Shown here: piece by piece, positions 36,506-44,152 of the stretch
Numbering within the stretch: the first letter of the stretch is position 1
How the letters are laid out: every line of letters starts with the position of its first letter
Source of the DNA: CBDCCV01 sp965215025
GTDB taxonomy: Bacteria > Bacteroidota > Rhodothermia > Rhodothermales > Salinibacteraceae
Reading direction: 5' to 3'
DNA: 64,000 nucleotides
NCBI GenBank assembly: GCA_965215025.1
Contig: CBDCCV010000002.1
Span: forward strand, 1,302,001 to 1,366,000
Translations under genes and position numbers: made by a program
Notes under the pieces: model-generated
Told to the model about the DNA's origin: nothing
The model's database searches: none
Seen by the model: only the letters and a program-made list of their open reading frames with translations

Positions 36506-36758
36506 CCCCGCTAATGCCGGACTGTTCTTCCCAATGCGCGCTCACTTCCCCACCACATACCGCTTCGATAATTGGGAAGCCGGTAACCATGATATAATGT
36601 ACGGGCGGATGTATCTCTGGAATTATGTTTACCATGCGTTCTGCCCACTCCGACTCACGCTCTATCATGCAGGGGAAGGTCTTCCCGTTTACCTTCGGCC
36701 TCGCACCAGAGTAGGGCGGCAAAAACTGGTCTTCGTGTATGGTGAGGCCAAACACATT
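36501..36758 (-). pseudogene. C-terminal fragment of an unknown cassette protein, cut by an IS
   Basis: About 85 codons read NVFGLTIHEDQFLPPYSG to EAVCGGEVSAHWEEQ and stop at the TAA contained in the GTTATG end of attC-like site A (36501-36503). The frame enters the left end of the IS3 element, from which it would have to borrow a start codon. Composition suggests a real protein tail (MERE-like charged stretch CMIERESEWAERMVN). It may be the second half of the membrane-anchored protein at 37979-38278, but the joint is not in frame without removal of some bases. Confidence 0.45.
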
Positions 36759-36792
36759 TGACATGCCCCCCGTTTCCGGACAACTTGGTGCG

Positions 36793-37618
36793 TTAAAAAT
36801 GCGCTGCCTCTGAGGCCTCGGTGAGTGTCCAGGTGGACAGGTATTCCGCCGGGGATTGGTACCCCAGCGAGCTGTGTGGGCGGCTCTGGTTGTAGGCCTG
36901 TCGCCACCGTTCGATTGTTTGCTTCGCGTCGTCGAGGTTGGTAAACCAGTGCTGGTTCAGGCATTCCTCGCGCAGTCTTCCATTGAAGGATTCGATATGG
37001 GCGTTATCGGTTGGTTTTCCAGGCCGGCTGAAGTCCAGCCCCAGCTCCGTTCTCGTAAGCCCACCGATCTACTGCCTTTGAGGTGAACTCGGTTCCGTTG
37101 TCTACGAAGATCACTTCTGGCAGCCTGTGCGAGGCCGCCAGACGATCCAGCATCGCCACGACGCGGTGCCCGGTCAGCGACTGGTCGACCTCGATGGCGG
37201 GACTCACACGGCTAAAGTGATCCACTAACGTCAAACAGCGGAAGCGGCGGCCGTCGGCGAGCTGATCGTGCACAAAGTCCATAGACCAGTAGTGATTCGG
37301 ATGGTCTGCTTTGGGCCGAACCACGCGAGGACGGCTGACCTGTTTCTTTCGGCTTTTGGTACGTACCTGAAGGCCTTCCTCGTGGTACAGGCGTTGCACA
37401 AGCTTGTGGTTGACCTGCCAGCCCTCGCGGCGCAAGAGCACGTGCAGACGGCGGTAGCCGTAGCGCACGTGAACGCTGGCAAGGTCGCGCAGGCGAATGC
37501 GCAGCGCATCTCGGCTCCGAGCCTGACTCTCGTAGTAGTAGGTGGACCGGCTCAGGCCGATGAGCTTACATGCCCGGTGGCGACCGACTTCAAAACCAAC
37601 ATGCAGAAAGCCCACCAA
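36793..37618 (-). pseudogene. IS3-family transposase OrfB, frameshifted
   Basis: The N-terminal 204 residues (to 37004) include the HTH_21-type region CKLIGLSRSTYYYESQ and the first two DDE residues in YWSMDFVHDQL and VIFVDNGTEFTSKAVDRW. Around 37040-37050 an indel shifts the frame; the rest continues in another frame as LDFSRPGKPTDNAHIESFNG and LREECLNQHWFTN with the final catalytic Glu, ending at TAA 36793-36795 inside the left inverted repeat. A full-length DDE protein is therefore not made, unless by programmed frameshifting, for which the site is unsuited. Confidence 0.8.
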
Positions 37619-37638
37619 ATCGCGCTTCTGCGTCGGCT

Positions 37639-37905
37639 TCAGAGCTTTTTTGCGACCACCTCCTGCAGCATATGCTTGTCCAGCGAGAGGTCGGCTACGA
37701 GCTGCTTCAGCCGTTTATTCTCGCGCTCCAGTTCCTTCAAGCGGCTAAGCTCGGCCACGCTCATACCGGCGAACTTGCGCCGCCACCGGTAGAAGGTTTG
37801 CTGACTGATTCCCAGCTCGCGGCAGATCTCGGCCACGGTCTTACCAGCCTCAGCCTGGCGCAGAGCATATCCGATTTGTTCGTTAGTGAAGTTCTTCTTT
37901 TTCAT
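37639..37905 (-). CDS. IS3-family transposase OrfA (HTH protein)
   Basis: From ATG 37905 (MKKKNFTNEQIGYAL) the 88-residue protein has a helix-turn-helix (VAEICRELGISQQTFYRWRR) followed by a leucine-rich coiled coil (LKELERENKRLKQLVADL), the standard OrfA of IS3 elements. Upstream in-frame codons to 37935 precede a weaker start. OrfA normally binds the terminal repeats together with OrfB, which is broken in this copy. Confidence 0.88.
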   Translation of the reverse strand: MKKKNFTNEQIGYALRQAEAGKTVAEICRELGISQQTFYRWRRKFAGMSVAELSRLKELERENKRLKQLVADLSLDKHMLQEVVAKKL

Positions 37906-37978
37906 GGGTCCCTCGTAGGTGTTTGGGGACCTCAAAGGAGCAAATCTTAACGCAAGCGGCGTGTCCAGCTTTCGGGGG

Positions 37979-38278
37979 TCAGGTCATGCCGATCACGCGA
38001 GCATGTTCTTCAGTGAACAGTTCTCTCTCGCATAGTTCGAGGGTTTTGATAGCGTCATCGAATGAGAAGCCTTGCATGAAGTGCGCGTCGCGCAGGTCGT
38101 TGGCATCGGCGTAGCTCCTGAGTTCTTCCAGCAGCTCAGCATTTCTATTCCTTGCTGATTCGTAAACCTGTGACAGGTACCGCCTCGTGTCTTCTGGCTC
38201 GCGGACGTACTTCTGCCAGTAGGTGAGGAGGCCTGCCAAACTTGCCAAGACGGCAATTACGGTAACGATAGCTTCCAT
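37979..38278 (-). pseudogene. N-terminal part of a membrane-anchored cassette protein, truncated by the IS
   Basis: From ATG 38278 the product starts with one hydrophobic helix (MEAIVTVIAVLASLAGLL) followed by a soluble alpha-helical region (REPEDTRRYLSQVYESARN, DDAIKTLELCERELF). The stop codon TGA at 37979-37981 lies inside the right terminus of the IS3 element, so the original C-terminus was lost. The start is 36 nt from attC-like site B, a typical position for a gene-cassette start. No domain is recognised. Confidence 0.6.
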
Positions 38279-38313
38279 GAGCGACTCGGACAGAGCTAGA
38301 GCTTCGAGAGGCA

Positions 38314-38437
38314 CATAACGGACCAAGCTCAGCCGCGCAGGTTGCGGCTGAGAGAATGGGATTAGCAACTAACACACGCGGTAGGAAAACGATGAGTGAA
38401 CCGGAAGGCCCTGCGTCGGCTACAGCGAGTGGTTATG
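38314..38437. other. attC-like cassette recombination site B
   Basis: A 124-bp imperfect palindrome from CATAAC (38314-38319) to GTTATG (38432-38437). The right arm GCGTCGGCTACAGCGAGTG is nearly identical to that of site A (CGCCGGCTACAGCGCGTG), while the left arm AAGCTCAGCCGCGCAGG pairs with it through CGCAGG/CCTGCG. The central part differs from the other sites. Confidence 0.68.
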
Positions 38438-38610
38438 TGGCATTGAAACCTATGCTCGCAGTGGCGCTCATCTCTATCCCGATGTGGACATTTATCCCTC
38501 TGCTGCTGATTGATGCGGGGTGGATCAAGACCGCAATCACGAGCGCCACGCTTGCCGCTGCCGTTTCGCTTTTCGTCGGGTGGGTTGGCGCGAGCAAGAG
38601 CGCCACATAA
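38392..38610 (+). CDS. Small two-helix membrane protein (cassette ORF)
   Basis: From ATG 38392 the product has 72 residues, with two hydrophobic helices (MLAVALISIPMWTFIPLLLI and TSATLAAAVSLFVGWVGA). An alternative ATG at 38452 lies just outside attC-like site B and gives only the membrane part. The stop TAA (38608-38610) is the one inside the CATAAC end of site C, so the gene fills the 168-bp cassette between sites B and C. It is the only cassette gene on the plus strand. Function unknown. Confidence 0.5.
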   Translation: MSEPEGPASATASGYVALKPMLAVALISIPMWTFIPLLLIDAGWIKTAITSATLAAAVSLFVGWVGASKSAT

Positions 38611-38726
38611 CGACTTGCTGCTCACCCGCGCAGGGCGGCGCAGCGGTGGAACGAGGTAAGTAGTCGCTGCTGCACGCACGAAGCAAGACCGTCAAGCCCT
38701 GCGTCGGCGTGCAGCAGCGGGTTATG
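38606..38726. other. attC-like cassette recombination site C
   Basis: A 121-bp imperfect palindrome from CATAAC (38606-38611) to GTTATG (38721-38726). It is the best paired of the four: TTGCTGCTCACCCGCGCAGG on the left against CCCTGCGTCGGCGTGCAGCA on the right. The left arm is close to site A (GCTCACCCGC-CAGGGCG shared). Confidence 0.75.
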
Positions 38727-38769
38727 CAGCCTATACAGCAAATAATTCTACTAACAAACAGGAGATTAG

Positions 38770-40245
38770 CTAGGACTTAAATACATCATATTTGTACTTT
38801 CTGCCGAATCGATCAATCACTTCAAGAGCTAAGCTCGCTCTGACGTTATCATTAGATAGAACAGGAACTCGAATTCCATTATACGTAAATGGCACAGATT
38901 TCAAATTAGTTTCGGTTTCCAATATAGTTATGGATGTATTTAGAGCTTGAATCTTAATGTCAGTATCTAATGTTTTTGTGGATCTTACATTGTTATTCAT
39001 GATTGGAGTGATATCATTGCTTCGCGCTCCATTAACGAGCCAATATGCTAAGTCCCCGGCTTCCCAGTCGAAAATAATTTGTCCAGAAACATCAACTGAA
39101 TAATATGTACCTCCATCAGACGATCTTTTCAACCCCGTAGTGTAACGGTCAATAAGAATTCGTGGCAATTGAGGCAACTCAGGCCAATTAATATCTTTCG
39201 AGGGCATCAAATCCACGATGTTTGGGCAATCCTGTTCATCTAAGCGACAAGCTAAGGCGCTCTGTTGTATACTCCTTAATCGATTATAATATTCATTCAA
39301 AACTTCTCTGTAATAATTTCTTTGCTCGGCAGTGATCAGCTTACCTAGTGGTGAGTCGGGTGATGATGAGGTGAGATATTGAAGCCGATCTTTAACTGCT
39401 TGAATATCTTTGTATAGTATGTAAAGATCTGAAAGTACCTGGTCCCGATATGTGATATCTATTGGATTGCCCCTCCACCCAAATCTACTCATAGAACCAC
39501 TTAGATATTGAATTGGTGCTGAGCTGTCAAAATTAAAATTTGAAGTGTATTGTTGTAGAGAATCAGTGATAACATCTATATCAGTCTGATTTTGAATAAT
39601 ATCAGCGAGGTTGCTGATCCCACCTCCACCTAAGGCGTAGACCGAAACATTTAGAGAACTGACCTTTGCAGCTTCGCTGACGAACTTTGAGTAATTCGCA
39701 GCTACATCAGCTCCAAATGATCTCAATGAAATACCTCCCCGAAACGATCTTTGCAATATGTCCTTCTGGCGTTCGGCCATGTTGCTGAGCGAAAAAATTG
39801 CGACTATTTGCACTGCACGTCGCTCTTGCAATATAACTTCTGTCCCATATCTTCGTGAGAATTCATCTGGATCACTAGTCACTAGGGCCTGCGCTTCAGG
39901 AAGTAGTTCTGGATGCCTTGCTTCTTTACGCCCAAAGTCCGTATAAGCCTTGAGTATCCACACTATTGTATCTGACTCAAAGGAGTAGTCACGGTCAATT
40001 GATAGGCTTCCATCTGCTGAAAAGAATAGGTAATGCGCAGACATACTTGCAGATATGTTTAGCTTTTCATATAAATCACGACGAGTTCTCAGCAGCGAAA
40101 GAGAAAATTCTGTGGTTACAGCCGTCTTCTCAATCCGGTGTTCATCATATGATATGCACGATGGAATTACATTGAGTGGATCTTTAGGATCTACTCCAGC
40201 CCCTAACAGAAGGGGAGTCGATGGATGGTAGTTATAGACAGCCAT
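38770..40245 (-). CDS. MACPF/CDC-like pore-forming protein candidate
   Basis: A 491-residue protein, visibly A+T-richer than the surrounding genes. No signal peptide. Features that suggest the MACPF fold are DEFSRRYGTEVILQERR, close to the MACPF signature F-x-x-x-Y-G-T-H although Glu replaces His, a following long amphipathic region (SFGADVAANYSKFVSEAAK), VSVYALGGGGISNLADI, and SSAPIQYLSG, which resembles the post-domain 'P-x-x-Y' segment. The remaining C-terminal part is beta-rich with no match. It lies in one cassette between sites C and D with a glycine-rich protein upstream (54 bp apart), so the two are probably co-transcribed. The assignment rests on motifs only. Confidence 0.42.
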   Translation of the reverse strand: MAVYNYHPSTPLLLGAGVDPKDPLNVIPSCISYDEHRIEKTAVTTEFSLSLLRTRRDLYEKLNISASMSAHYLFFSADGSLSIDRDYSFESDTIVWILKAYTDFGRKEARHPELLPEAQALVTSDPDEFSRRYGTEVILQERRAVQIVAIFSLSNMAERQKDILQRSFRGGISLRSFGADVAANYSKFVSEAAKVSSLNVSVYALGGGGISNLADIIQNQTDIDVITDSLQQYTSNFNFDSSAPIQYLSGSMSRFGWRGNPIDITYRDQVLSDLYILYKDIQAVKDRLQYLTSSSPDSPLGKLITAEQRNYYREVLNEYYNRLRSIQQSALACRLDEQDCPNIVDLMPSKDINWPELPQLPRILIDRYTTGLKRSSDGGTYYSVDVSGQIIFDWEAGDLAYWLVNGARSNDITPIMNNNVRSTKTLDTDIKIQALNTSITILETETNLKSVPFTYNGIRVPVLSNDNVRASLALEVIDRFGRKYKYDVFKS

Positions 40246-40299
40246 TTTCTTCGTTGTTCAAGAGTTTTTCGTTGTTCAAGCGCCTCAAAGCTAGTTGCT

Positions 40300-41217
40300 T
40301 CAAATACGCGTAGGAGGATTATCTGTAACATCCTCCTGGATGGAGTAGGTCAGCATCGCCCAACCGTTGCCTCCTTTGCCTCCTGAAGTTAAAGCTCCCT
40401 TAGCATTAGGCGCATCCATACTTGCTTGTCCATCCTCAAAGCCACCGCCCCCACCGCCGCCAGTAGCCGTGCCGAATATGCCAGCTCCCCCGCAGCCACC
40501 TGAGTTACCACCATTGCCCTTCCCTCCACCGCCGCCGCCGCCGCCAGCGGCAGCCGCAGAATAATCGCCACCGTAAAGAAGACTGCTGCCTACTGTGCCG
40601 CCTCTACCGCCGGAGGGTATATCACCGCCCGGAGTAGAATCTCTTGTTTTAACCCTTCCGCTGAAATTTCTCGCGTTACCGCCTGACCCGTAACCCCCGA
40701 CTCCTCCTTGCTTTCCTCTCACACCTATGGTTGCGCCAACTAGTTCAAAATAATTACCACCGTCCCCGCCCTTAGCAGGCTGGAACTCATCGTAACCTTC
40801 CGGAACACGAACATATCTGCCATAAACTGACCCACCCTCTCCTCCCGACCCACCCTCTGCTATAAGGTAATGTTCTCCATCAAGTGAGAAACTTGTTCTA
40901 CCTCCCTGGCCTCCAGGCTTATGGCTATTTATTGCTGTTTGATAGGCATCATGGATGTCTGGCGCACCTCCCTCGCCTCCAGATCCGACCTCGATAGCAT
41001 ATGACCTGCCCGGTTCAATCACGAATACCTCTCCTTCGACATAGCCACCTCCACCTCCACCCCCTCCACCTATACAAGCTACCTGCCCTACTCTCTGAGG
41101 GCCGCCGCCCCCGCCGCCTGCCCCAAATCCTATGAAGCGTACAGTGCGCACCCCTTGGGGGGCTGTCCAAAGATATGTGCCTGGCTCAGGCAACCTGTGG
41201 TATATTTCTAAGCTCAT
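40300..41217 (-). CDS. Glycine-rich fibre-like protein
   Basis: A 305-residue protein that opens with EPGTYLWTAPQGVRTVRFIG followed by GAGGGGGG. This is the standard start of the glycine-rich domain found in phage tail fibres and some adhesins (pattern G-T-Y-x-W-T-x-P-x-G-V). Long Gly runs alternate with short strands (YAIEVGSGGEGGA, HYLIAEGGSGGEGGS), as expected for a polyglycine-helix sandwich. No signal peptide. A+T-rich relative to the chromosome. It is the first gene of the two-gene cassette and may serve as a binding partner of the MACPF-like protein. Confidence 0.65.
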   Translation of the reverse strand: MSLEIYHRLPEPGTYLWTAPQGVRTVRFIGFGAGGGGGGPQRVGQVACIGGGGGGGGGYVEGEVFVIEPGRSYAIEVGSGGEGGAPDIHDAYQTAINSHKPGGQGGRTSFSLDGEHYLIAEGGSGGEGGSVYGRYVRVPEGYDEFQPAKGGDGGNYFELVGATIGVRGKQGGVGGYGSGGNARNFSGRVKTRDSTPGGDIPSGGRGGTVGSSLLYGGDYSAAAAGGGGGGGGKGNGGNSGGCGGAGIFGTATGGGGGGGFEDGQASMDAPNAKGALTSGGKGGNGWAMLTYSIQEDVTDNPPTRI

Positions 41218-41338
41218 TTCCCGAATTGCTTCCGCATGGTCAAGCTAATGAAGTACAGCATCTTGGGCAGGTTGAGCTTACAGCCCACCCTTTCAGCGGT
41301 TGGAGTTAAGCAAGATAAGCATCAAAAGTGCGAGGCTG

Positions 41339-41463
41339 CATAACGGCTCGGCCATCACCGGCCGAGGGCACGCCGACGGTCAGCCGAAGCAGAATGTGTT
41401 CAAGTTAGCGAGGCGGCAGCCTGCGCGCACCAGCCCTCGGTCCGCGTGCATGGCCTGGTTATG
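41339..41463. other. attC-like cassette recombination site D
   Basis: A 125-bp imperfect palindrome from CATAAC (41339-41344) to GTTATG (41458-41463). Left arm GGCTCGGCCATCACCGGCCG pairs with right arm CGGTCCGCGTGCATGGCC. The arms differ in sequence from A-C while the ends and the stem layout are kept, as expected for attC sites, where structure rather than sequence is conserved. Confidence 0.7.
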
Positions 41464-41884
41464 TCTCGTCTCCTGCGTATCGCTGCAAGAACTCGTCGGC
41501 TGTCAAAATTGGGATGCCGCGAATCGATTCGAGCACCAGCAGATCTTTGTCGCCACTCACGATGCATTCCGCTTTCGCTTCAACCGCGAGTTCCAGAAAC
41601 TTGTCGTCGTCGGGATCTCTGCTTTCTTGGATCTGCTCCTCGACCTCCACGAACTCCGCTTCCTCCAAAAGCGCAAACAGAAGCTCGCGGCGTGTTTCTC
41701 TGTCTACGTAGTCATCGAACCTTTCGTACTCAAGCACCTCGCTCAACTCCTGCGCCGTCTCGGTAGAGAGAAGCAGATACCCGCGCTCTTCTACGAGATC
41801 AGGCGCACGTCCCGGCTTTCCGCTCTCGAAAAGAAAAGCGCTGACGATGGTGTTCGTGTCGAAGACGAAACGCTCGCTACTCAT
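41459..41884 (-). CDS. PIN-domain toxin (VapC-like)
   Basis: A 141-residue PIN-domain protein. The acidic metal-binding residues are in RFVFDTNTIVSAFLF (Asp9), ELSEVLEYERF, ESRDPDDDKFLELAVEA and CIVSGDKDLLVLE, the pattern of the putative toxin PIN family (COG1569-like). Such RNases cleave tRNA or rRNA when not bound by antitoxin. The gene starts inside the last codons of the upstream antitoxin (8-bp overlap), and its TAA stop lies in the GTTATG end of attC-like site D. Confidence 0.85.
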   Translation of the reverse strand: MSSERFVFDTNTIVSAFLFESGKPGRAPDLVEERGYLLLSTETAQELSEVLEYERFDDYVDRETRRELLFALLEEAEFVEVEEQIQESRDPDDDKFLELAVEAKAECIVSGDKDLLVLESIRGIPILTADEFLQRYAGDET

Positions 41885-42101
41885 TCAGAATGTCGCTCAA
41901 GATTTCAGGAGTCAACCCGTTTCTTCGGGCCTGCTCGCTTGCGTCGTGCCGGACCTCTTTGAGCGAACGGGTAGGCTTCCCTGCATTGCTCAGCCATGCG
42001 CTCATGAGCGCGTCGAGCTTACGCTTCTTCTCCTTCGAAGATGACTGGTATACGTTTGCTGCTTCAGGAGCAACGCGAATGGTGATTTCTTGCGTTCTCA
42101 T
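41877..42101 (-). CDS. Antitoxin partner of the PIN toxin
   Basis: A 74-residue protein (ITIRVAPEAANVYQSSSKEK, then KLDALMSAWLSNAGK) with an acidic, helical C-terminus (EQARRNGLTPEILSDILNE). The early strand plus helix resembles ribbon-helix-helix or short helical antitoxins. It overlaps the downstream PIN toxin gene by 8 bp, the common translationally coupled layout of toxin-antitoxin pairs. Such pairs often sit among integron cassettes. Confidence 0.78.
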   Translation of the reverse strand: MRTQEITIRVAPEAANVYQSSSKEKKRKLDALMSAWLSNAGKPTRSLKEVRHDASEQARRNGLTPEILSDILNE

Positions 42102-42292
42102 GGGAGTTCACAGCGGCTGTTCTTCTTCTGTCCATTTCTTTTACCTATCCCAATGTAGCGAGGTTCGCCGACGAGGCATAACAGGTATTCTACGGAAAGC
42201 ACGGATTTCCATATGTAGGAAGAACGTTCCATACGTACAAAACTCTTTCTACATCTATAAAGCGCGTCGTGCGGCGAGGGCATCGCCTGGAA

Positions 42293-42616
42293 CTACTCCA
42301 CGATGCGCCCACTCAGGCCTAGCGCTCGCGCCCGGCCGTAAGGCAACGACCAGAGCCGCCGGTCGCTGTGCCACCAGCCGCCGCTTGCCTTGATGCGCTC
42401 ACGCAACGCGCGCTCGTGGTAGCGCACCCGCACGAACACGGTCTTGCTCGGCTTCGGCTCCCAAGAGGCTTCGTCTACGATCAGCTCAACGGTCTTGTAG
42501 CGCCGCCCTGAGCGCACGTCGTAGCGATAGCGTACGCATACGAGCGCCTCGCCGTAACGCTCCGTCAGCCGCTTTGTCCCTGGCTTTCCCGGAGCAAGCA
42601 CCGAACCTACGCGCAT
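42293..42616 (-). CDS. Conserved hypothetical protein, basic
   Basis: A 107-residue, strongly basic protein (MRVGSVLAPGKPGTKRLTER, VCVRYRYDVRSGRRYKTVEL, HERALRERIKASGGWWHSD). The composition and Trp/Arg-rich end (RRLWSLPYGRARALGL) suggest nucleic-acid binding. I recognise the opening GSVLxPGKPGTK as that of a small conserved protein, without known function, often located near mobile DNA. It sits at the right edge of the cassette-like region. Confidence 0.6.
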   Translation of the reverse strand: MRVGSVLAPGKPGTKRLTERYGEALVCVRYRYDVRSGRRYKTVELIVDEASWEPKPSKTVFVRVRYHERALRERIKASGGWWHSDRRLWSLPYGRARALGLSGRIVE

Positions 42617-42768
42617 GGATTCCTCCGGTCCAGTTGTGAGGCAAGGCGGTGAGCTTCTATGATACGTTCTTTAACGCCCTTTCGCAACGATGCCTGTTGA
42701 GACGTCTCTCCTGAGGCGGCGGCGCTTTAGCGCGCTCGTCATCGGCGCGCGCTGTGGGGGCGTCCCGC

Positions 42769-43989
42769 CTAAATCCCTGACGCAATCAAAAGCTCGATGT
42801 CGCGGTGGGGCATCCCGAACATCGTCGCCAGGCTCTTCTTCGTGAGGTGGCGGCGGTAGACGTAGGTGCCGTTCCTCAGGCCCACGTCCTGCCACAGGGC
42901 GTCGTTGACCGAGCCGCACTCGCCGATGCGCATGAGGTAGGGCACGAGCACGTTCGTCAGGGCGTAGGTGGCCGTGCGTGCGGCGTTCGAGGGCATGTTC
43001 GGCACGCAGTAGTGGATCACGTCGAAGGTGCGGAACGTGGGCTTCGAGTGCGTGGTGGGGCGGCTCGTTTCGATGCAGCCGCCCTGGTCGATCACCGCGT
43101 CCACGACGACGGCGCCGGGGCGCATGGCGGCGACCATCTCCTCGGTCACGAGCATGGGCGAGCGCTTGCCGTCGGACATCATCGCGCCGATGACGACGTC
43201 GGCACTGAGGACGGCCCGGCGGATGTACTGCTCCGTGGCCATGGCCGTGGTGACGCGCCGGTCGAGCGAGTGCTCCACCGAGCGCAGGGCGCCCAGCTCG
43301 GTGTCGAGGACGATGACGTGGGCGCCGTAGCCCAGCGCCGTGCGCGCGGCCCACTCGCCCACCACACCCGCGCCCAGGATCGCCACCGTCGAGGGGGGCA
43401 CGCCGGAGATGCCGCCGAGCATGACGCCCTTGCCGCCGTCTCCGCTCTCCAAATAGCGCGCGGCGATCTGCACGGCCATCGACCCCATGATCTCGTGCAT
43501 CATCCGGACGATGGGCAGCGTGCCGTCCGGGTCGCGGATGAACTCGAAGCCGATGCCGGTGATCTTCAGGTTCATCAGCCGGCGGAAAAACGCCGGCCCG
43601 ACTGAGCCGAGGTGCAGCGCCGAGATCAGAAGCTGCTTTTCCTGCAGGAGGTCGAGTTCGTCCTCGCCGGGCGGCCCCACCTTGGCGATGAGGTCGGCCG
43701 CGCCGTAGACCTCGGCGGGGTCGGCCACGACGTCGGCCCCGGCCTCGGTGTACTCCTCGTCGCCGAAGTGGGCCTCCTCGCCGGCGCCTTTCTCGACGAA
43801 GACCTGGTGCCCCGAGGCCACGAGCGCGCCCACGCCGCTCGGCGCCAGGGCCACGCGGCGCTCCTCGCCCATGCGCTCGCGCGGCACGCCGATCCGGAGC
43901 GCCTGATGCTTCTCGCCGAGGGGCTGGCGCTTCTCCATCGTCATCAAACCGCGCTCGGCGGCCAGGCCCTGAAGGGCGGGAATCTCCAT
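42769..43989 (-). CDS. ald: Alanine dehydrogenase
   Basis: A 406-residue NAD-dependent dehydrogenase. The N-terminal domain reads RIGVPRERMGEERRVALAPS, with the conserved basic substrate-binding residues, and EKGAGEEAHFGDEEYTEAGA. The Rossmann domain has VAILGAGVVGEWAARTALGY, followed by VVDAVIDQGGCIETSRPTTH and FDVIHYCVPNMPSNAARTAT, all hallmarks of alanine dehydrogenase/PntA-type enzymes. A 30-residue N-terminal extension precedes the usual start. The enzyme interconverts L-alanine and pyruvate plus ammonia in the cytoplasm. It forms a single transcription unit ending 152 bp after the hypothetical gene. Confidence 0.9.
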   Translation of the reverse strand: MEIPALQGLAAERGLMTMEKRQPLGEKHQALRIGVPRERMGEERRVALAPSGVGALVASGHQVFVEKGAGEEAHFGDEEYTEAGADVVADPAEVYGAADLIAKVGPPGEDELDLLQEKQLLISALHLGSVGPAFFRRLMNLKITGIGFEFIRDPDGTLPIVRMMHEIMGSMAVQIAARYLESGDGGKGVMLGGISGVPPSTVAILGAGVVGEWAARTALGYGAHVIVLDTELGALRSVEHSLDRRVTTAMATEQYIRRAVLSADVVIGAMMSDGKRSPMLVTEEMVAAMRPGAVVVDAVIDQGGCIETSRPTTHSKPTFRTFDVIHYCVPNMPSNAARTATYALTNVLVPYLMRIGECGSVNDALWQDVGLRNGTYVYRRHLTKKSLATMFGMPHRDIELLIASGI

Positions 43990-44152
43990 GCGTGTCTGCT
44001 CTCCCCGTGCGCGGATGGGGCAAAAGTGAAACGGGCCAATCGGCAGGAATATACGAGTTCCAGCGAACTTTTCACCCCTTTGTGGACGAAAGACGACGGA
44101 TGACTGATGATGGAAGAAGTATGCCGCGTCGTCCGTTGTCTTTCGTCGGTCG
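43990..44152. repeat. Intergenic region with GAC-word inverted repeat
   Basis: The gap, running slightly into the 3' end of the methyltransferase gene, contains GACGAAAGACGACGGATGAC (about 44085-44104) and its approximate reverse complement GTCATCCGTCTGTCGTCG (44153-44170), able to form a long imperfect hairpin. Similar GACGGA/GACGAC words appear between genes at 48456-48497 and 54108-54200. Confidence 0.45.

Larger units (their letters stand above)
36759..37986 (-). mobile_element. IS3-family insertion sequence
   Basis: The 1,228-bp element is bounded by imperfect inverted repeats: TGACATGCCCCCCG on the left and, read inward from the right, TGACCTGACCCCCG, continuing into GGACA...GCGTTAA on both sides (about 35-40 bp). 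It carries orfA and orfB on the minus strand. No matching target duplication flanks it, so the copy is old or has recombined. It separates two partial cassette genes between attC-like sites A and B. Confidence 0.85.

Noticed and set aside
36162..36761. 199-codon plus-strand frame across the antitoxin gene and attC-like site A
   Set aside because: It runs antisense to the antitoxin and the cassette fragment and crosses the palindrome; no recognisable protein features.
36753..37992. Target-site duplication of the IS3 element
   Set aside because: The bases next to the terminal repeats (CACATT on the left, TGCCGA on the right) do not match.
42176..42182. A fifth GCATAAC that could be an attC-like end upstream of the PIN antitoxin
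   Set aside because: No matching GTTATG end or pairing arm was found in the following 150 bp. It may be a degenerate site or chance.
42098..42283. 61-codon minus-strand frame before the PIN antitoxin
   Set aside because: No ribosome-binding site, no homology features, lies in a spacer with mixed composition.
42671..44023. 450-codon Arg-rich frame overlapping alanine dehydrogenase
   Set aside because: Low-complexity RR/GR-rich translation, same region as a clear alanine dehydrogenase in another frame.
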